Of a stretch of DNA of 64,000 nt, positions 48,198-56,741 are shown piece after piece. Location: contig BPKH01000006.1 of assembly GCA_026005035.1 (NCBI GenBank), forward strand, positions 112,501 to 176,500, in the 5' to 3' direction. The DNA comes from Porticoccaceae bacterium (GTDB taxonomy: Bacteria; Pseudomonadota; Gammaproteobacteria; Pseudomonadales; Porticoccaceae). The notes under the pieces were generated by a model that ran no database searches, was not told the origin of the DNA, and saw only the letters and a program-made list of their open reading frames with translations. Position 1 is the stretch's first letter; each line of letters begins with the position of its first letter. A program made the translations under genes and the position numbers.

Positions 48198-49391
48198 ATG
48201 TTCGAACAGCTCAAGCCCCTGCCGCCCGATCCCATCCTCGGCCTGTCGGCCGCGTTCCGCGCCGATCCGCGCCCCCGCAAGATCGATCTGGGGGTGGGGG
48301 TGTACCGCGACGAGGCGGGCCGCACTCCGGTGATGCGGGCGGTGAAGGAGGCCGAGCGACGCCTCCTGGAGCGGGAAGAGAGCAAGGCCTACATCGCCCA
48401 GACGGGGGTGGCCGAGTTCAACGAGGGCATGTTGCGTTTGGTCCTCGGCCCGTCCCATCCCGCCCTGGCGGCGGGGCGGGCGGCGGCGGTCATGACCCCC
48501 GGGGGCACCGGCGCGCTCCGCCTGGCCGCGGAACTGATTCGCACCGCCAATCCCGACGCCACCCTCTGGGTGGGAGACCCGACCTGGGCCAACCACGTGC
48601 CGGTGATGGCCGGCGCCGGGCTGAGGCTGGCCACCTATCCCTACTATCGGCAGGGCGCCGCCTCGGTCTCGTTCGACGAGATGATGGCCGCCCTGCAACG
48701 GGCCCGGTCCGGCGACGCGGTGTTGCTCCACGGCTGCTGTCACAACCCCTGCGGCGCCGATCTGGACGAGGAGCAGTGGCGTGCGGTGGCCGAGCTCGCC
48801 GAGCGCAAGGGCCTGTTGCCCTTTGTCGACCTCGCCTACCAGGGTTTTGGGCGGGGGCTCGAGGAGGACGCCTTCGGGGTGCGCCTCCTGGCCGAGCGGC
48901 TGCCGGAGGTGGTGGTGGCGACCTCCTGCTCGAAGAATTTCGGCCTCTACCGGGAGCGCACCGGCGCCGCCTTGGTGGTGGCCCAGAGCGCCGCCGCGGC
49001 CGCCGCGGCGGCCTCCCATCTGGCCCAGGTGGCGCGGACCCTCTACTCCATGCCACCCGCCCACGGCGGGTTGCTCGCCGCCATGGTGCTCGAAGACCCG
49101 GCCCTGCGCGAGGACTGGGAAGCGGAACTGGCCGCCATGCGGTCGCGGATGAACCGGCTGCGCGCCGAGCTGGCCGAGCGGCTCGCCGCCCGCGGTGCGC
49201 CGCGGGACTTTTCCTTTATCCGCCGACAGTACGGGATGTTTTCCTTCCTCGGCCTCGACGCCGGGCAGATCGCGAGACTGCGCGAGGAATTCGGCATCTA
49301 CGTGGTGGGCTCGAGCCGCATCAACGTGGCCGGCCTCAACGAGGCCGACCTGGACTACGTGGTGGAGGCGATCCTCGCGGTGCTGCGCTGA
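48198..49391 (+). CDS. Aromatic/aspartate amino acid aminotransferase (class I)
   Basis: The 397-residue fold-type I PLP enzyme is of the AspC/TyrB subgroup. Visible are IDLGVGVYRDEAGRTPVMRAVKEAE at the N-terminus, the NPCGAD asparagine loop, DLAYQGFG, and the Schiff-base lysine in SCSKNFGLYRERTG (Lys246). The C-terminal RINVAGLNEADLDYV carries the substrate arginine equivalent. It transaminates aromatic or dicarboxylic amino acids with 2-oxoglutarate; specificity (tyrB versus aspC) cannot be decided. A -10-like TACAAT lies 34 bases upstream of ATG. Confidence 0.93.
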   Translation: MFEQLKPLPPDPILGLSAAFRADPRPRKIDLGVGVYRDEAGRTPVMRAVKEAERRLLEREESKAYIAQTGVAEFNEGMLRLVLGPSHPALAAGRAAAVMTPGGTGALRLAAELIRTANPDATLWVGDPTWANHVPVMAGAGLRLATYPYYRQGAASVSFDEMMAALQRARSGDAVLLHGCCHNPCGADLDEEQWRAVAELAERKGLLPFVDLAYQGFGRGLEEDAFGVRLLAERLPEVVVATSCSKNFGLYRERTGAALVVAQSAAAAAAAASHLAQVARTLYSMPPAHGGLLAAMVLEDPALREDWEAELAAMRSRMNRLRAELAERLAARGAPRDFSFIRRQYGMFSFLGLDAGQIARLREEFGIYVVGSSRINVAGLNEADLDYVVEAILAVLR

Positions 49392-49402
49392 GGTGTGCGG
49401 CC

Positions 49403-50008
49403 TCAGCCCTTCCGCCGCCGGCGGCGGTTGGGGGGCGGCGTCGGCCGGTTGGCCTCGAGGAAGTCGAGCCCCAGGTCGAAGCCGCTCTTGACGAAGGCCA
49501 AAAGCCGCTCGAACTCGGCTTCGCTCAATTTCCGGGCGCTCTCCCGGGCGCGGTAGATGGAGACGAAGCGCAGCTCACGCTCCAGGGCCAACACCAGTTG
49601 GTCGAGGCCCAGCAGGCGCAGCGCCTGCCACAGCCAGGGGGCGTGCTGGCGGCTGAAGTCGAGGACGAAGGTGACCGGGTCGTTGCGCGCGTAGAAGGCC
49701 GCCAGGCGCCAGAGGAGGTCGAAGTTGACGGGCATGCGGCCCTCCTCCACCGCGCGCAGCAGCTCCGGATCCGACAGGTCGATGGCCCGCGCCAGATCCT
49801 GGCGGGTGAGCCCGGCGGTCTCGCGCAGGTCCGCCAGGTAGCGGCCGGCCCGCCCCAGCTGTTCCAGGGCTTCCGGGGTGCGGCGCAGGGCCGCCAGGAG
49901 GTCGCCGGAAAGGCCGAGGGCCCGGCTCAGGGTCGAGCCGGCAAGCCCCGGCAGGCCGGCCAACAGGAGTGCCAGCGGGTGGAGCGCGGACCGCTCCCGC
50001 TCGCTCAC
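49403..50008 (-). CDS. XRE-family helix-turn-helix protein
   Basis: The 201-residue protein has a Cro/CI-type HTH in the middle (about 75-125; YLADLRETAGLTRQDLARAIDLSDPELLRAVEEG), an N-terminal hydrophobic/Ala-Leu-rich segment and a C-terminal helical region ending in a basic tail (NRRRRRKG). The start is GTG, overlapping the stop of the cytochrome gene (GTGA). It is the last gene of the xseB-ispA-dxs transcription unit. Target and role unknown. Confidence 0.75.
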   Translation of the reverse strand: MSERERSALHPLALLLAGLPGLAGSTLSRALGLSGDLLAALRRTPEALEQLGRAGRYLADLRETAGLTRQDLARAIDLSDPELLRAVEEGRMPVNFDLLWRLAAFYARNDPVTFVLDFSRQHAPWLWQALRLLGLDQLVLALERELRFVSIYRARESARKLSEAEFERLLAFVKSGFDLGLDFLEANRPTPPPNRRRRRKG

Positions 50009-50349
50009 CGTTGCCCCCTGGGGCGCTCGAGCTCGGCGAGCAGGAAGGCGGCCAGATCGCGCCGCTCGGCCTCGTCCAGATGGCGGAAGGCGGGCATCCG
50101 CCGGTGGGCGCTGCGGCCGGCGATCCAGTCCATGAGCTCGCTTTCCGAGCGGCGCGCGAGCACCGTGGCGGGGATCCGCTCCAGGTACTGGCCGCGCCCG
50201 CTGCGCGGGTGGCACTGGCTGCAGTGGGTGGCGAAAAGGGCGGCGCCGCGCTCGCGGGCCTGTGCCGCGGCGGGGTCCGACGGCGGCGCGCGGTCGCACC
50301 CGGCGAGCGCCGCGAGGAGCAGCGCGAGGGCGCCGCCCGCCCGCCTCAT
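50005..50349 (-). CDS. Small c-type cytochrome lipoprotein
   Basis: The 114-residue protein has a lipoprotein signal (hydrophobic LLLAALAGC, lipobox Cys18), so it is exported and lipid-anchored. A haem motif CSQCH (43-47) and an MPAF methionine about 38 residues on are a likely axial ligand pair of a class I monohaem cytochrome. ATG overlaps the dxs stop by four bases (ATGA). Its redox partner is not evident. The link with isoprenoid genes is seen only as co-transcription. Confidence 0.85.
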   Translation of the reverse strand: MRRAGGALALLLAALAGCDRAPPSDPAAAQARERGAALFATHCSQCHPRSGRGQYLERIPATVLARRSESELMDWIAGRSAHRRMPAFRHLDEAERRDLAAFLLAELERPRGQR

Positions 50350-52299
50350 GGCCCCTCCCCCTGGGCGCGCTGGTGTGGTGGAACGCACGCCGGGGGGTCG
50401 AGCCGCGCGGCAAAGCGGCGGATGCTCTGGACGATCCCCTCGGGGTCCAGGCCGCACAGCTGCCGCTGGCGCCCCTGGCTGGCGTGGGGCACGAACCGGT
50501 CGGGCAGACCCAGTTGCAACAGGGGCAACGGCCGTCCCGCGGCGTTCAGGTGCTCCGCCACCGCGCTTCCCGCGCCCCCCAGCACGGCGTTTTCCTCCAG
50601 GGTCACCAGTAGGTCGTGGTCGGCGGCGAGCTCATCCACCAGGTCGCAGTCGAGGGGTTTGACGAAGCGCATGTCGGCCACGGTGGCGTCCAGGATTTGG
50701 GCGGCGCCCAATGCCGCCGGCAAGAGCGCCCCGAAGTTGAGGATGGCGATGCGCGGCCGGCCCGCGCCCCCGGCGCGCACCAGCCGCCCCTTGCCCAGGG
50801 GCAAAGGCTCCAGCGCCGAGTCCACTGGCGTGCCGGGACCTCGACCCCGAGGGTAGCGCACCGCCGCCGGACCTGGATAGAGGTAGCCGGTCTGCAGCAG
50901 GCGGCGGGTCTCGTTCTCGTCGCTTGGCGCCATCACCACCAGGTTGGGGATGCAGCGCAGGTAGCTGAGGTCGAAGGCGCCGGCGTGGGTGGGGCCGTCC
51001 TCGCCAACCAGGCCGGCGCGGTCGATGGCCAGCAGGACGTCCAGATTCTGCAGGGCGACGTCGTGGATCAGCTGGTCGTAAGCCCGTTGCAAGAAGGTGG
51101 AGTAGATGGCCACCACTGGCTTCTTGCCCTCGCAGGCGAGGCCGGCGGCGAGGGTCACAGCGTGCTGCTCGGCGATGCCCACGTCGAAGAACCGCTCCGG
51201 AAAGCGCTCGGCGAAGGGGCGCATGCCGGAGCCTTCGCACATGGCCGGCGTGATGGCCACGAGCCGCGGGTCCCGGCTCGCCGCGTCCACCAGCCAGCGC
51301 CCGAACACGTCCTGGTACTTGGGCGGTTGGGGGCGCTGGGGCGGCGAGCTCTGGGAGGTGGGCTCCAGCTTGGTGAAGGCGTGGTACCCCACCGGGTCCT
51401 CCTCCGCGGGAGCGTAGCCCTTGCCCTTGCGGGTGACCACGTGGAGGAAGACCGGCTCCTCCAAATCCTTGAGGTTCTCCAGCGTCTGCACCAGCAGCCT
51501 GAGGTCGTGGCCGTCGATGGGTCCGATGTAGTTGAAGCCGAGCTCCTCGAAGATGATCCCCGGCGCGACCATCGCCTTGAGGTGCTCTTCCGTCTTGCGC
51601 ACGAACTGGCTGGCCGCGGGCAGGCCACGCAGCATCCGCTTGCCGCTGGTGCGCAACTGGTTGTAGAAGCGGCTGGCCCAGCAGACGGGAGAAATAGGTG
51701 GACAACCCCCCCACGTTGCGCGAGATGGACATGTTGTTGTCGTTGAGGACCACCAGCATGGGGACATCCGTGTGGGCGGCGTGGTTGAGCGCCTCGAAGG
51801 CCATGCCCGCGGTCATGGCGCCATCGCCGATCACCGCCACGGTGCGCCGGTGGACGCCGTCCAGGCGGGCCGCCAGGGCCATGCCGAGAGCCGCGCTGAT
51901 GGAGGTGCTGGAATGACCGACGCCGAAGGTGTCGTACTCGCTCTCGCCGCGCTTGGGGAAGCCGGAAATTCCCCCCTCTTGGCGAATGGTGAGGAGGGCT
52001 TCGCGGCGGCCGGTGAGGATCTTGTGGGGGTAGGCCTGATGGCCCACGTCCCACACCAGCCGGTCGCGCGGCGTGTCGTACACGTAGTGGAGCGCGATGG
52101 TCAGTTCCACCACCCCGAGGCCGGCGCCGAAGTGGCCACCGCAACGGCCGACGGCGTAGAGGAGATAAGCGCGCAGCTCGTCGGCGAGCACCTCCAGTTG
52201 GGCGGGCTCGAGGCGGCGCAGATCGGCGGGGGAGTCGATCTGGTCGAGGAGCGGCGTGGGCGGCCGCTCCCGGGGAATTTCGGTGAACCGTCTGGCCAT
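50346..52299 (-). CDS. dxs: 1-deoxy-D-xylulose-5-phosphate synthase (one frameshift)
   Basis: The TPP-dependent enzyme condenses pyruvate and glyceraldehyde-3-phosphate, the entry to MEP isoprenoid, thiamine and pyridoxal synthesis. The N-terminal part (from [19 protein letters not shown]) has [17 protein letters not shown] and NDNNMSIS. After an extra base in the CCC at 51677-51679 the frame changes, and [13 protein letters not shown] through [27 protein letters not shown] and the C-terminal transketolase domain follow. Joined length is about 650 residues, normal for Dxs. An essential gene, so the frameshift is taken as a sequence error. Confidence 0.93.
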
Positions 52300-52338
52300 G
52301 GGCGAGAAACGCTGTAAACGCCCAATCTTAGCGCATCT

Positions 52339-53212
52339 TCAGTGGATCCTGTGGGCCGCGAAGTGGGCCAGTGCCCGAAGCGTCCGGGCGCGCTCTCCGA
52401 AGGGCTTGAGGGCGTCCTGGGCGGCGGCGTGGGCGGCCTCGAGGCGGGAGCGGGCCTCGGCGAGGCCGAGCACCGAGGCGTAGGTGGGCTTGTTGCGCGC
52501 CGCGTCGGAACCCGGGGTCTTGCCCAGCTGTTCGGCCGAGCTCTCCACGTCGAGGATGTCGTCGCGGATCTGGAAGGCAAGTCCCAGGGCGTCGCCGTAG
52601 CGGCGCAGCGCTTCGAGCTCCTCGCCGTTCGCACCGGCGGAGCGGGCGCCGAGTTCGAGGCTTGCGCAGATGAGGGCGCCGGTCTTGTGGCGGTGCATTC
52701 GCTCCAGGGCCTCGAGGTCGAGACTGCGACCGGTGGCCTCCAGGTCCTCCGCTTGGCCCAACACCATCCCCGCCGCACCCGCCGCCTGCGCCAAGAGGCG
52801 GATCAGCTCGACGCGGGTGGCGGGATCGCCCTCCGCCTCGGCGAGCACCGCAAAGGCGAGGGCCTGCAGGGCATCTCCCGCCAGGATCGCCGTGGCCTCG
52901 TCGAAGGCCACGTGGCAGGTGGGCCGGCCCCGGCGCAGCTGGTCGTCGTCCATGGCCGGCAGGTCGTCGTGGACCAGGGAGTAGGCGTGGATCAGTTCCA
53001 CCGCCGCGGCGGCCGCCAGGGTCAGGGCATTGGGCTCCCCCGCACAGTTCGGCGGCGGCGCAGCACAGGGCCGGGCGCAGGCGCTTGCCGCCGCCGAACA
53101 GGCTGTAGCCCATGGCCTCCCGCAGCCGGCCGGCAGGCAGCGCCTCCAGGGCGGCGGCGAGGCGGGCGTCCACCCGCTCGCGCACGGCGGCGAAGAAGGG
53201 CTCGAGGTCCAC
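52339..53212 (-). CDS. ispA: Farnesyl diphosphate synthase IspA (one frameshift)
   Basis: The prenyltransferase joins IPP and DMAPP/GPP to give FPP. N-terminal MDLEPFFAAVRERV...GYSLFGGGKRLRPAL reads in one frame. An extra base in the five-C run 53037-53041 moves the rest, VELIHAYSLVHDDLPAMDDD (first Asp-rich motif) and FQIRDDILDVE (second), to another. Joined length is about 290 residues. Start is GTG two bases after xseB. The xseB-ispA-dxs order is conserved in gammaproteobacteria. Confidence 0.93.
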
Positions 53213-53214
53213 GG

Positions 53215-53463
53215 TCAGCGCTCTTCCCCGCCTTCTTCCGCGGGCAGCGCAGTCAGGGCCTGCTCTCCCTCGCGGGTCAGGAGCACCACTTTCTGTTCCG
53301 CCTCGGCGAGCGCCCGCTGGCATTCCCGCACGATGGCGATCCCCCTTTCGAAGGCGCGCAGCGCTTCCTCCAGGCTGAGGCTGCCCGATTCCAAGGTCTC
53401 CACCAACCGCTCGAGTTCGTCGAGGCGCTTTTCGAAGTCGGGGACTTTCTTGCGGCTGGCCAT
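53215..53463 (-). CDS. xseB: Exodeoxyribonuclease VII small subunit
   Basis: The 82-residue helical protein has the XseB signature (FEKRLDELERLVETLESGSLSLEEALRAFERGI) and binds XseA to degrade single-stranded DNA. ATG 53463 is chosen over an upstream in-frame ATG that would add a poorly conserved Cys-rich piece. A -10-like TACAAT lies 28 bases upstream on the minus strand. Confidence 0.93.
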   Translation of the reverse strand: MASRKKVPDFEKRLDELERLVETLESGSLSLEEALRAFERGIAIVRECQRALAEAEQKVVLLTREGEQALTALPAEEGGEER

Positions 53464-53518
53464 GGCTCGGCTCGCTCGGCAGGGAGGGCAATTGTAGCCC
53501 AAGGCCGTTCGGATCCCC

Positions 53519-53544
53519 CTCTTGTAGGAAAATTCCTACAAGAG
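53519..53544. promoter_or_regulatory. Perfect 12-bp inverted repeat resembling a GacA/UvrY box
   Basis: CTCTTGTAGGAA and TTCCTACAAGAG flank two A's. The core TGTAGG-AAAATT-CCTACA has the 6-6-6 spacing of the GacA/UvrY upstream activating sequence TGTAAG-N6-CTTACA, differing by one symmetric base per arm. Its centre is about 65 bp before the predicted start of the GGA-repeat RNA, and about 48 bp before the likely start of xseB on the other strand, so it could serve either. It is too short-looped and lacks a T tract for a terminator. Confidence 0.7.
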
Positions 53545-53595
53545 GTTGCGAAAATTTCCGACTGCCTTCCTTCGCCCCCGGCGCTACGCTTGACG

Positions 53596-53752
53596 GTGCA
53601 GGGAAGCGTGTCGGAGGGAACCGGACTCGCCAGGGAACGACAGGGAAGTCGGCTCAGGGAAGAGCGGCGAGTTGTGGACAGGGAACCATTCGCGTCCGTC
53701 CAGCGCAAACCCTGCTCTGGCGCTCAGGAGGCCCTCCTGGGCGCTTCTTTTT
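53596..53752 (+). ncRNA. CsrB/RsmZ-like small RNA sequestering CsrA/RsmA
   Basis: A noncoding transcript of about 157 nt is predicted between xseB and the HNH gene. Six identical AGGGAA hexamers (53600, 53615, 53632, 53642, 53656, 53680) each contain ANGGA, the CsrA/RsmA recognition core. Four occupy loops of short stems: TCGG/CCGG, CGAC/GTCG and GCTC/GAGC, plus a larger GGAC/GTCC loop. The CGAC and GCTC hairpins are enclosed with one free motif by ACTCGCC/GGCGAGT. The RNA ends in an 11-bp terminator (53720-53744) whose stem carries another AGGAG. A weak -10 (TACGCT, 53585) without a -35 suits activation from the upstream palindrome. Confidence 0.85.
53720..53752 (+). terminator. Intrinsic terminator of the GGA-repeat RNA
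   Basis: GCGCTCAGGAG pairs with CTCCTGGGCGC (11 bp, one G-U) around GCC, followed by TTCTTTTT. It stands well before the HNH gene promoter, so the RNA is an independent transcript. Confidence 0.92.
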
Positions 53753-53762
53753 CGTGCGCGCG

Positions 53763-53791
53763 TTGACAAGGCGGGCCGGCCTCGTTACCAT
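53763..53791 (+). promoter_or_regulatory. Promoter of the HNH gene
   Basis: Consensus TTGACA, a 17-bp spacer and TACCAT, starting 10 bases after the RNA terminator. Leader of about 125 nt. Confidence 0.75.
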
Positions 53792-53924
53792 CGGCGAAGA
53801 GCGAGGAGGACACGACCTGCAGCACGCCGCCCGTTGAGACCCCGCGCCCCGGGAGGAGGACGACCCGCCCGGACCGCGCCGGTGACATTGCCGCGCCGCC
53901 CCCGCCGCCGGAAGGGAGGGGGCG

Positions 53925-54512
53925 GTGAAGATCCTGCGCTTGAATCTGGCCGGCCATCCCATCGAGTGGCTCGAGTGGCAGGAGGCGGTCTGCCTCTACG
54001 CCAGGGGGCTCGTGGTCTGGACACTGGGCGAGGTGGTCAAGCGCGTCCGGGGCGCCCGTTGCCGGCTGACCGGGCGCCGCTCGGTGGTGGAGCTCGCCTC
54101 CATCGTCGCCTGCGGCGGCTCCCGCCTGACTCCGCCCCGAACCCAGCATCCCCTGACCAACCGGGCGCTCTTCGCCCGCGATCACTACCTCTGCATGTAC
54201 TGCGGGGCGCCCGGCAAGCCCGGGGAACTTACCCGCGACCACGTGGTGCCGCTCTCCCGGGGCGGCACGGACCGCTGGGAAAACGTCGTGGCCGCCTGCC
54301 GGCGGTGCAACCAGCGCAAGGGCAACAAGCTGCCCGAAGAGGCGGGCATGGAGCTTCTGGCGCTTCCCTATCGCCCCAACCACGCCGAATACCTGGCGCT
54401 CATCAATTCCCGGCGCATTCTGGGCGACCAGATGGAATTCCTGCTCGCGCAGTTCACCGAGTGCGGCCGGGCCCGCTTCCGCGGGGCGGGGATCCTCAGC
54501 GCAGCGAGCTGA
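53925..54512 (+). CDS. HNH endonuclease-family protein
   Basis: The 195-residue protein has a compact HNH/zinc unit: CMYC (90-93), RDHVVPLSRGG (104-114, catalytic His after Asp), and ENVVAACRRCNQRKGNK (119-135, second Cys pair). An N-terminal region of about 80 residues and a C-terminal tail flank it. Start is GTG with GAGGGGG upstream. Such stand-alone HNH proteins are common in proteobacterial chromosomes without a proven substrate; no restriction, toxin or phage genes sit nearby. Its 3' end overlaps the convergent transporter by about 17 bp. Confidence 0.85.
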   Translation: MKILRLNLAGHPIEWLEWQEAVCLYARGLVVWTLGEVVKRVRGARCRLTGRRSVVELASIVACGGSRLTPPRTQHPLTNRALFARDHYLCMYCGAPGKPGELTRDHVVPLSRGGTDRWENVVAACRRCNQRKGNKLPEEAGMELLALPYRPNHAEYLALINSRRILGDQMEFLLAQFTECGRARFRGAGILSAAS

Positions 54513-55846
54513 CGAACACCCGCGCCGATCAGCAGGGGGCAGGCGAGGCGCACCCACGGCTGCCAGAGGCGCCAGAAGAGGGACTCGGCGAAGGTGGGCT
54601 CGGCGCGCGCCAACTCCCCGAGCAGCCGATCGCGGTGGATGCACCAGCCGGCAAAGAGGCACAGGGCCACGCCGAGGAGCGGTTCCGCGTAGGTGGTGGC
54701 CAGACTGACCACGCACTCGAAGAGCGCCTCGAAGCGGGCCGCGAGCAGCGCGGTGAGGGCGAAACCCACCGCCGCGGCGAGCGCCGCGGCCACCGGGCGG
54801 CCCAGGGCGAGGCGCTCGGCGAGCAGGCTGGTGGGCACTTCCAGCATGGAGATCGAGGAGGTGAGGGCGGCGATGGCCAAGAGCGCAAAGAAGGCCACCG
54901 CCACCCAGTCGCCCGCCGCGCCCATGGTGGCGAACAGCGCCGGCAGGACGCGGAAGATCAATTCCGGCCCCGCGGCGAAGGCGCCGTCAGCCCCCACCGC
55001 CACGCCCGTGGCCGGCGGCGACGAACAGGGCCGGCAGCACCAGAAGGCCCGCCAGAAAGGCGATGCCCAGGTCGAGGGCGGTGACCAGCGCGCCCGCCAG
55101 GGGCAGGCTCTCGCCCCGCGGCAGGTAAGAGCCGTAGACCAGCATCGTGCCCACGCCCAGCGACAGGGAGAAGAATGCTTGGCCCATGGCGCTCAGCAAC
55201 AGATCGGCGCGCACCAGGCGGGAGGGTTCGGGCAGGAGGTAGGCGGCGAGGCCGGCGCCGGCTTCCGGTTGGCGCAGGACGTAGCCGATCAAGAGCACGA
55301 GGAGCAGGAGGAGGGCCGGCATCAGCCGGCGCGACCAGCGCTCGATGCCCCGCCGCACCCCTTCCGCCACCGTGGCCAGGGTCAGCAGGGCGAAGGCGAG
55401 GGCGAAGGTCAGATCCCGCGCGAGCCCGTCCGCCAGCGCCCAGCGGGCGAGGGCGGACAGGCCGGCGAGTTCCGCCAGGTGGGCCGCCCCGTGGGCCAAC
55501 ACCCAGCCGGCCACCAGGGTGTAAAAGCCGAGGATGGCGGTGGCGGTGGCCACCCCCCGCCCACCCCACCGCGGCGCCGATCCGCCGCCATTTCCGGCCG
55601 CGTGGCAGGCCGGAAAGGGCGCTGACGATGTTTGCCCGGGCGCAGCGGCCGATCACCAGCTCGGCCATCAGGGCGGGGTAGGCCACCAGGAAGGCGAGGA
55701 GGGCGTAGACCACCACGAAGGCGCCGCCGCCGTTGGCGGCCGCATTGGTGGGAAATCCCCCAGACGTTGCCGAGGCCCACCGCCGAGCCGGCGGCGGCGA
55801 GGACGAATCCGGCCCGCGAGGAGAATTCGTCGCGGTCGCGGGCCAT
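54496..55846 (-). CDS. Neurotransmitter:sodium symporter-family transporter (four frameshifts)
   Basis: A LeuT-fold Na+-coupled transporter of about 445 residues when frames are joined. It starts MARDRDEFSSRAGFVLAAAGSAVGLGNVWG, the family's TM1 sodium/substrate site, continues FPTNAAANGGGAFVVVYALL, then ATAILGFYTLVAGW, SAMGQAFFSLSLGVGTMLVYGSY, and the TM8-12 half with ALTSSISMLEVP. Shifts occur at 55757-55761, 55553-55558, near 55010 and near 54518, each consistent with one extra base. After the last correction the protein ends VFVSSLR. Substrate (probably an amino acid) is unknown. It starts seven bases after the stress-protein gene. Confidence 0.82.
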
Positions 55847-55853
55847 GGCGCCC

Positions 55854-56676
55854 TCAGACGACGATGAAGATGTCTCGGTCCACCGCCTGGAAGATGCGCG
55901 ACATCTTGGCCCCCCGCAGCGCGGCGCGGATGCCGCGGCGATGGGTGGCGCCGAGGATCACGATGTCGGGCTCCAGTTCGCGGCTGATCTCCCGGAGCAC
56001 CTCTTCCGGTTCGCCGGCGCGCAGGTGGATGTGTTTCGTTGGGCAGCCCGGTGGCCGCCACCAGCTTGCCGCGGTCGGGGTAGCTGAGAGATGAGCCGTA
56101 GGCGTTGACCAGGTGCAGGGTGGCGCCGTAGGTGCGGGCGAAGATCTTGCCTGCCTCGATGATCTTGCGGTTGAGCGCCTCGCGCTCGGGGCTGTGGTCT
56201 TGCAGGTTCACCGAGGCGAGGATGGTCTTGCACACCGGGCGGTCGACTTGTGGATGATGCCCACCGGGATCGTCGTGTTGCGCAACAGCTGCCAGAAGCT
56301 GATCGCCGTCCACAGGTTGGTCTCCCCGCTCCGGTCGCGAGAGCATGAGGGCCGTGGCGGCGCGCTCCGCGGCGATGTGGAGGATGTTGTCAGACCACTC
56401 CCGCGCCCAGGAGACGAGCATGGTGGGAGACACCCCCACCCGTTCGAGTCGCTGGGCGTAGTCGCGGAAAAACAGGCCGTCGCGGTAGATGCCGGGGTGG
56501 TCGGAGGGCAGGGTGGCGAGATCCACCGTGGCGAGCAGGGTCACGTCCGGTTTGTAGCCGGTGGTGCCCCGCTCGATCAGGTTCACCACCCGGTCCACCG
56601 CCGGCTGGGCCTCCTCCATTGGGTCGACCACGATGAGGAGCTTGCTCTCGATGGGCGCGTTGCTGTCGTTGGCCAT
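55854..56676 (-). CDS. Tandem universal stress protein, UspE-like (frameshifts)
   Basis: About 273 residues when joined. The first Usp domain runs from SKLLIVVDPMEEAQPAVDRVVNL to about residue 145; the second begins CKTILASVNLQDHSPEREALNRKIIEAGK and ends IFQAVDRDIFIVV. Frame changes near 56344 (+1), 56250 (-1) and 56035 (+1) join SRDRSGETNLWTAISFWQLL and HLRAGEPEEVLREISRE back into one protein. Usp proteins bind nucleotides or act in stress responses; no function beyond that can be stated. It precedes the symporter gene, likely in one transcript. Confidence 0.8.
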
Positions 56677-56741
56677 GGAATGCCCCCTGCGGCGTTTGTC
56701 GGCGGATTAAAGCACCGCCGCGGCGATGGGCGCAAGGTCGC

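Noticed and set aside
53596-53752. 6S RNA, c-di-GMP riboswitch or tmRNA as explanation of the structured intergenic RNA
   Set aside because: No long single hairpin with central bubble (6S), no GEMM-type core, no tRNA-like ends. The repeated AGGGAA loops fit a Csr/Rsm sponge instead.
53654-53962. A minus-strand ORF of 102 codons across the sponge-RNA region
   Set aside because: No RBS or recognisable domain, and it runs through the RNA terminator stem; chance ORF.
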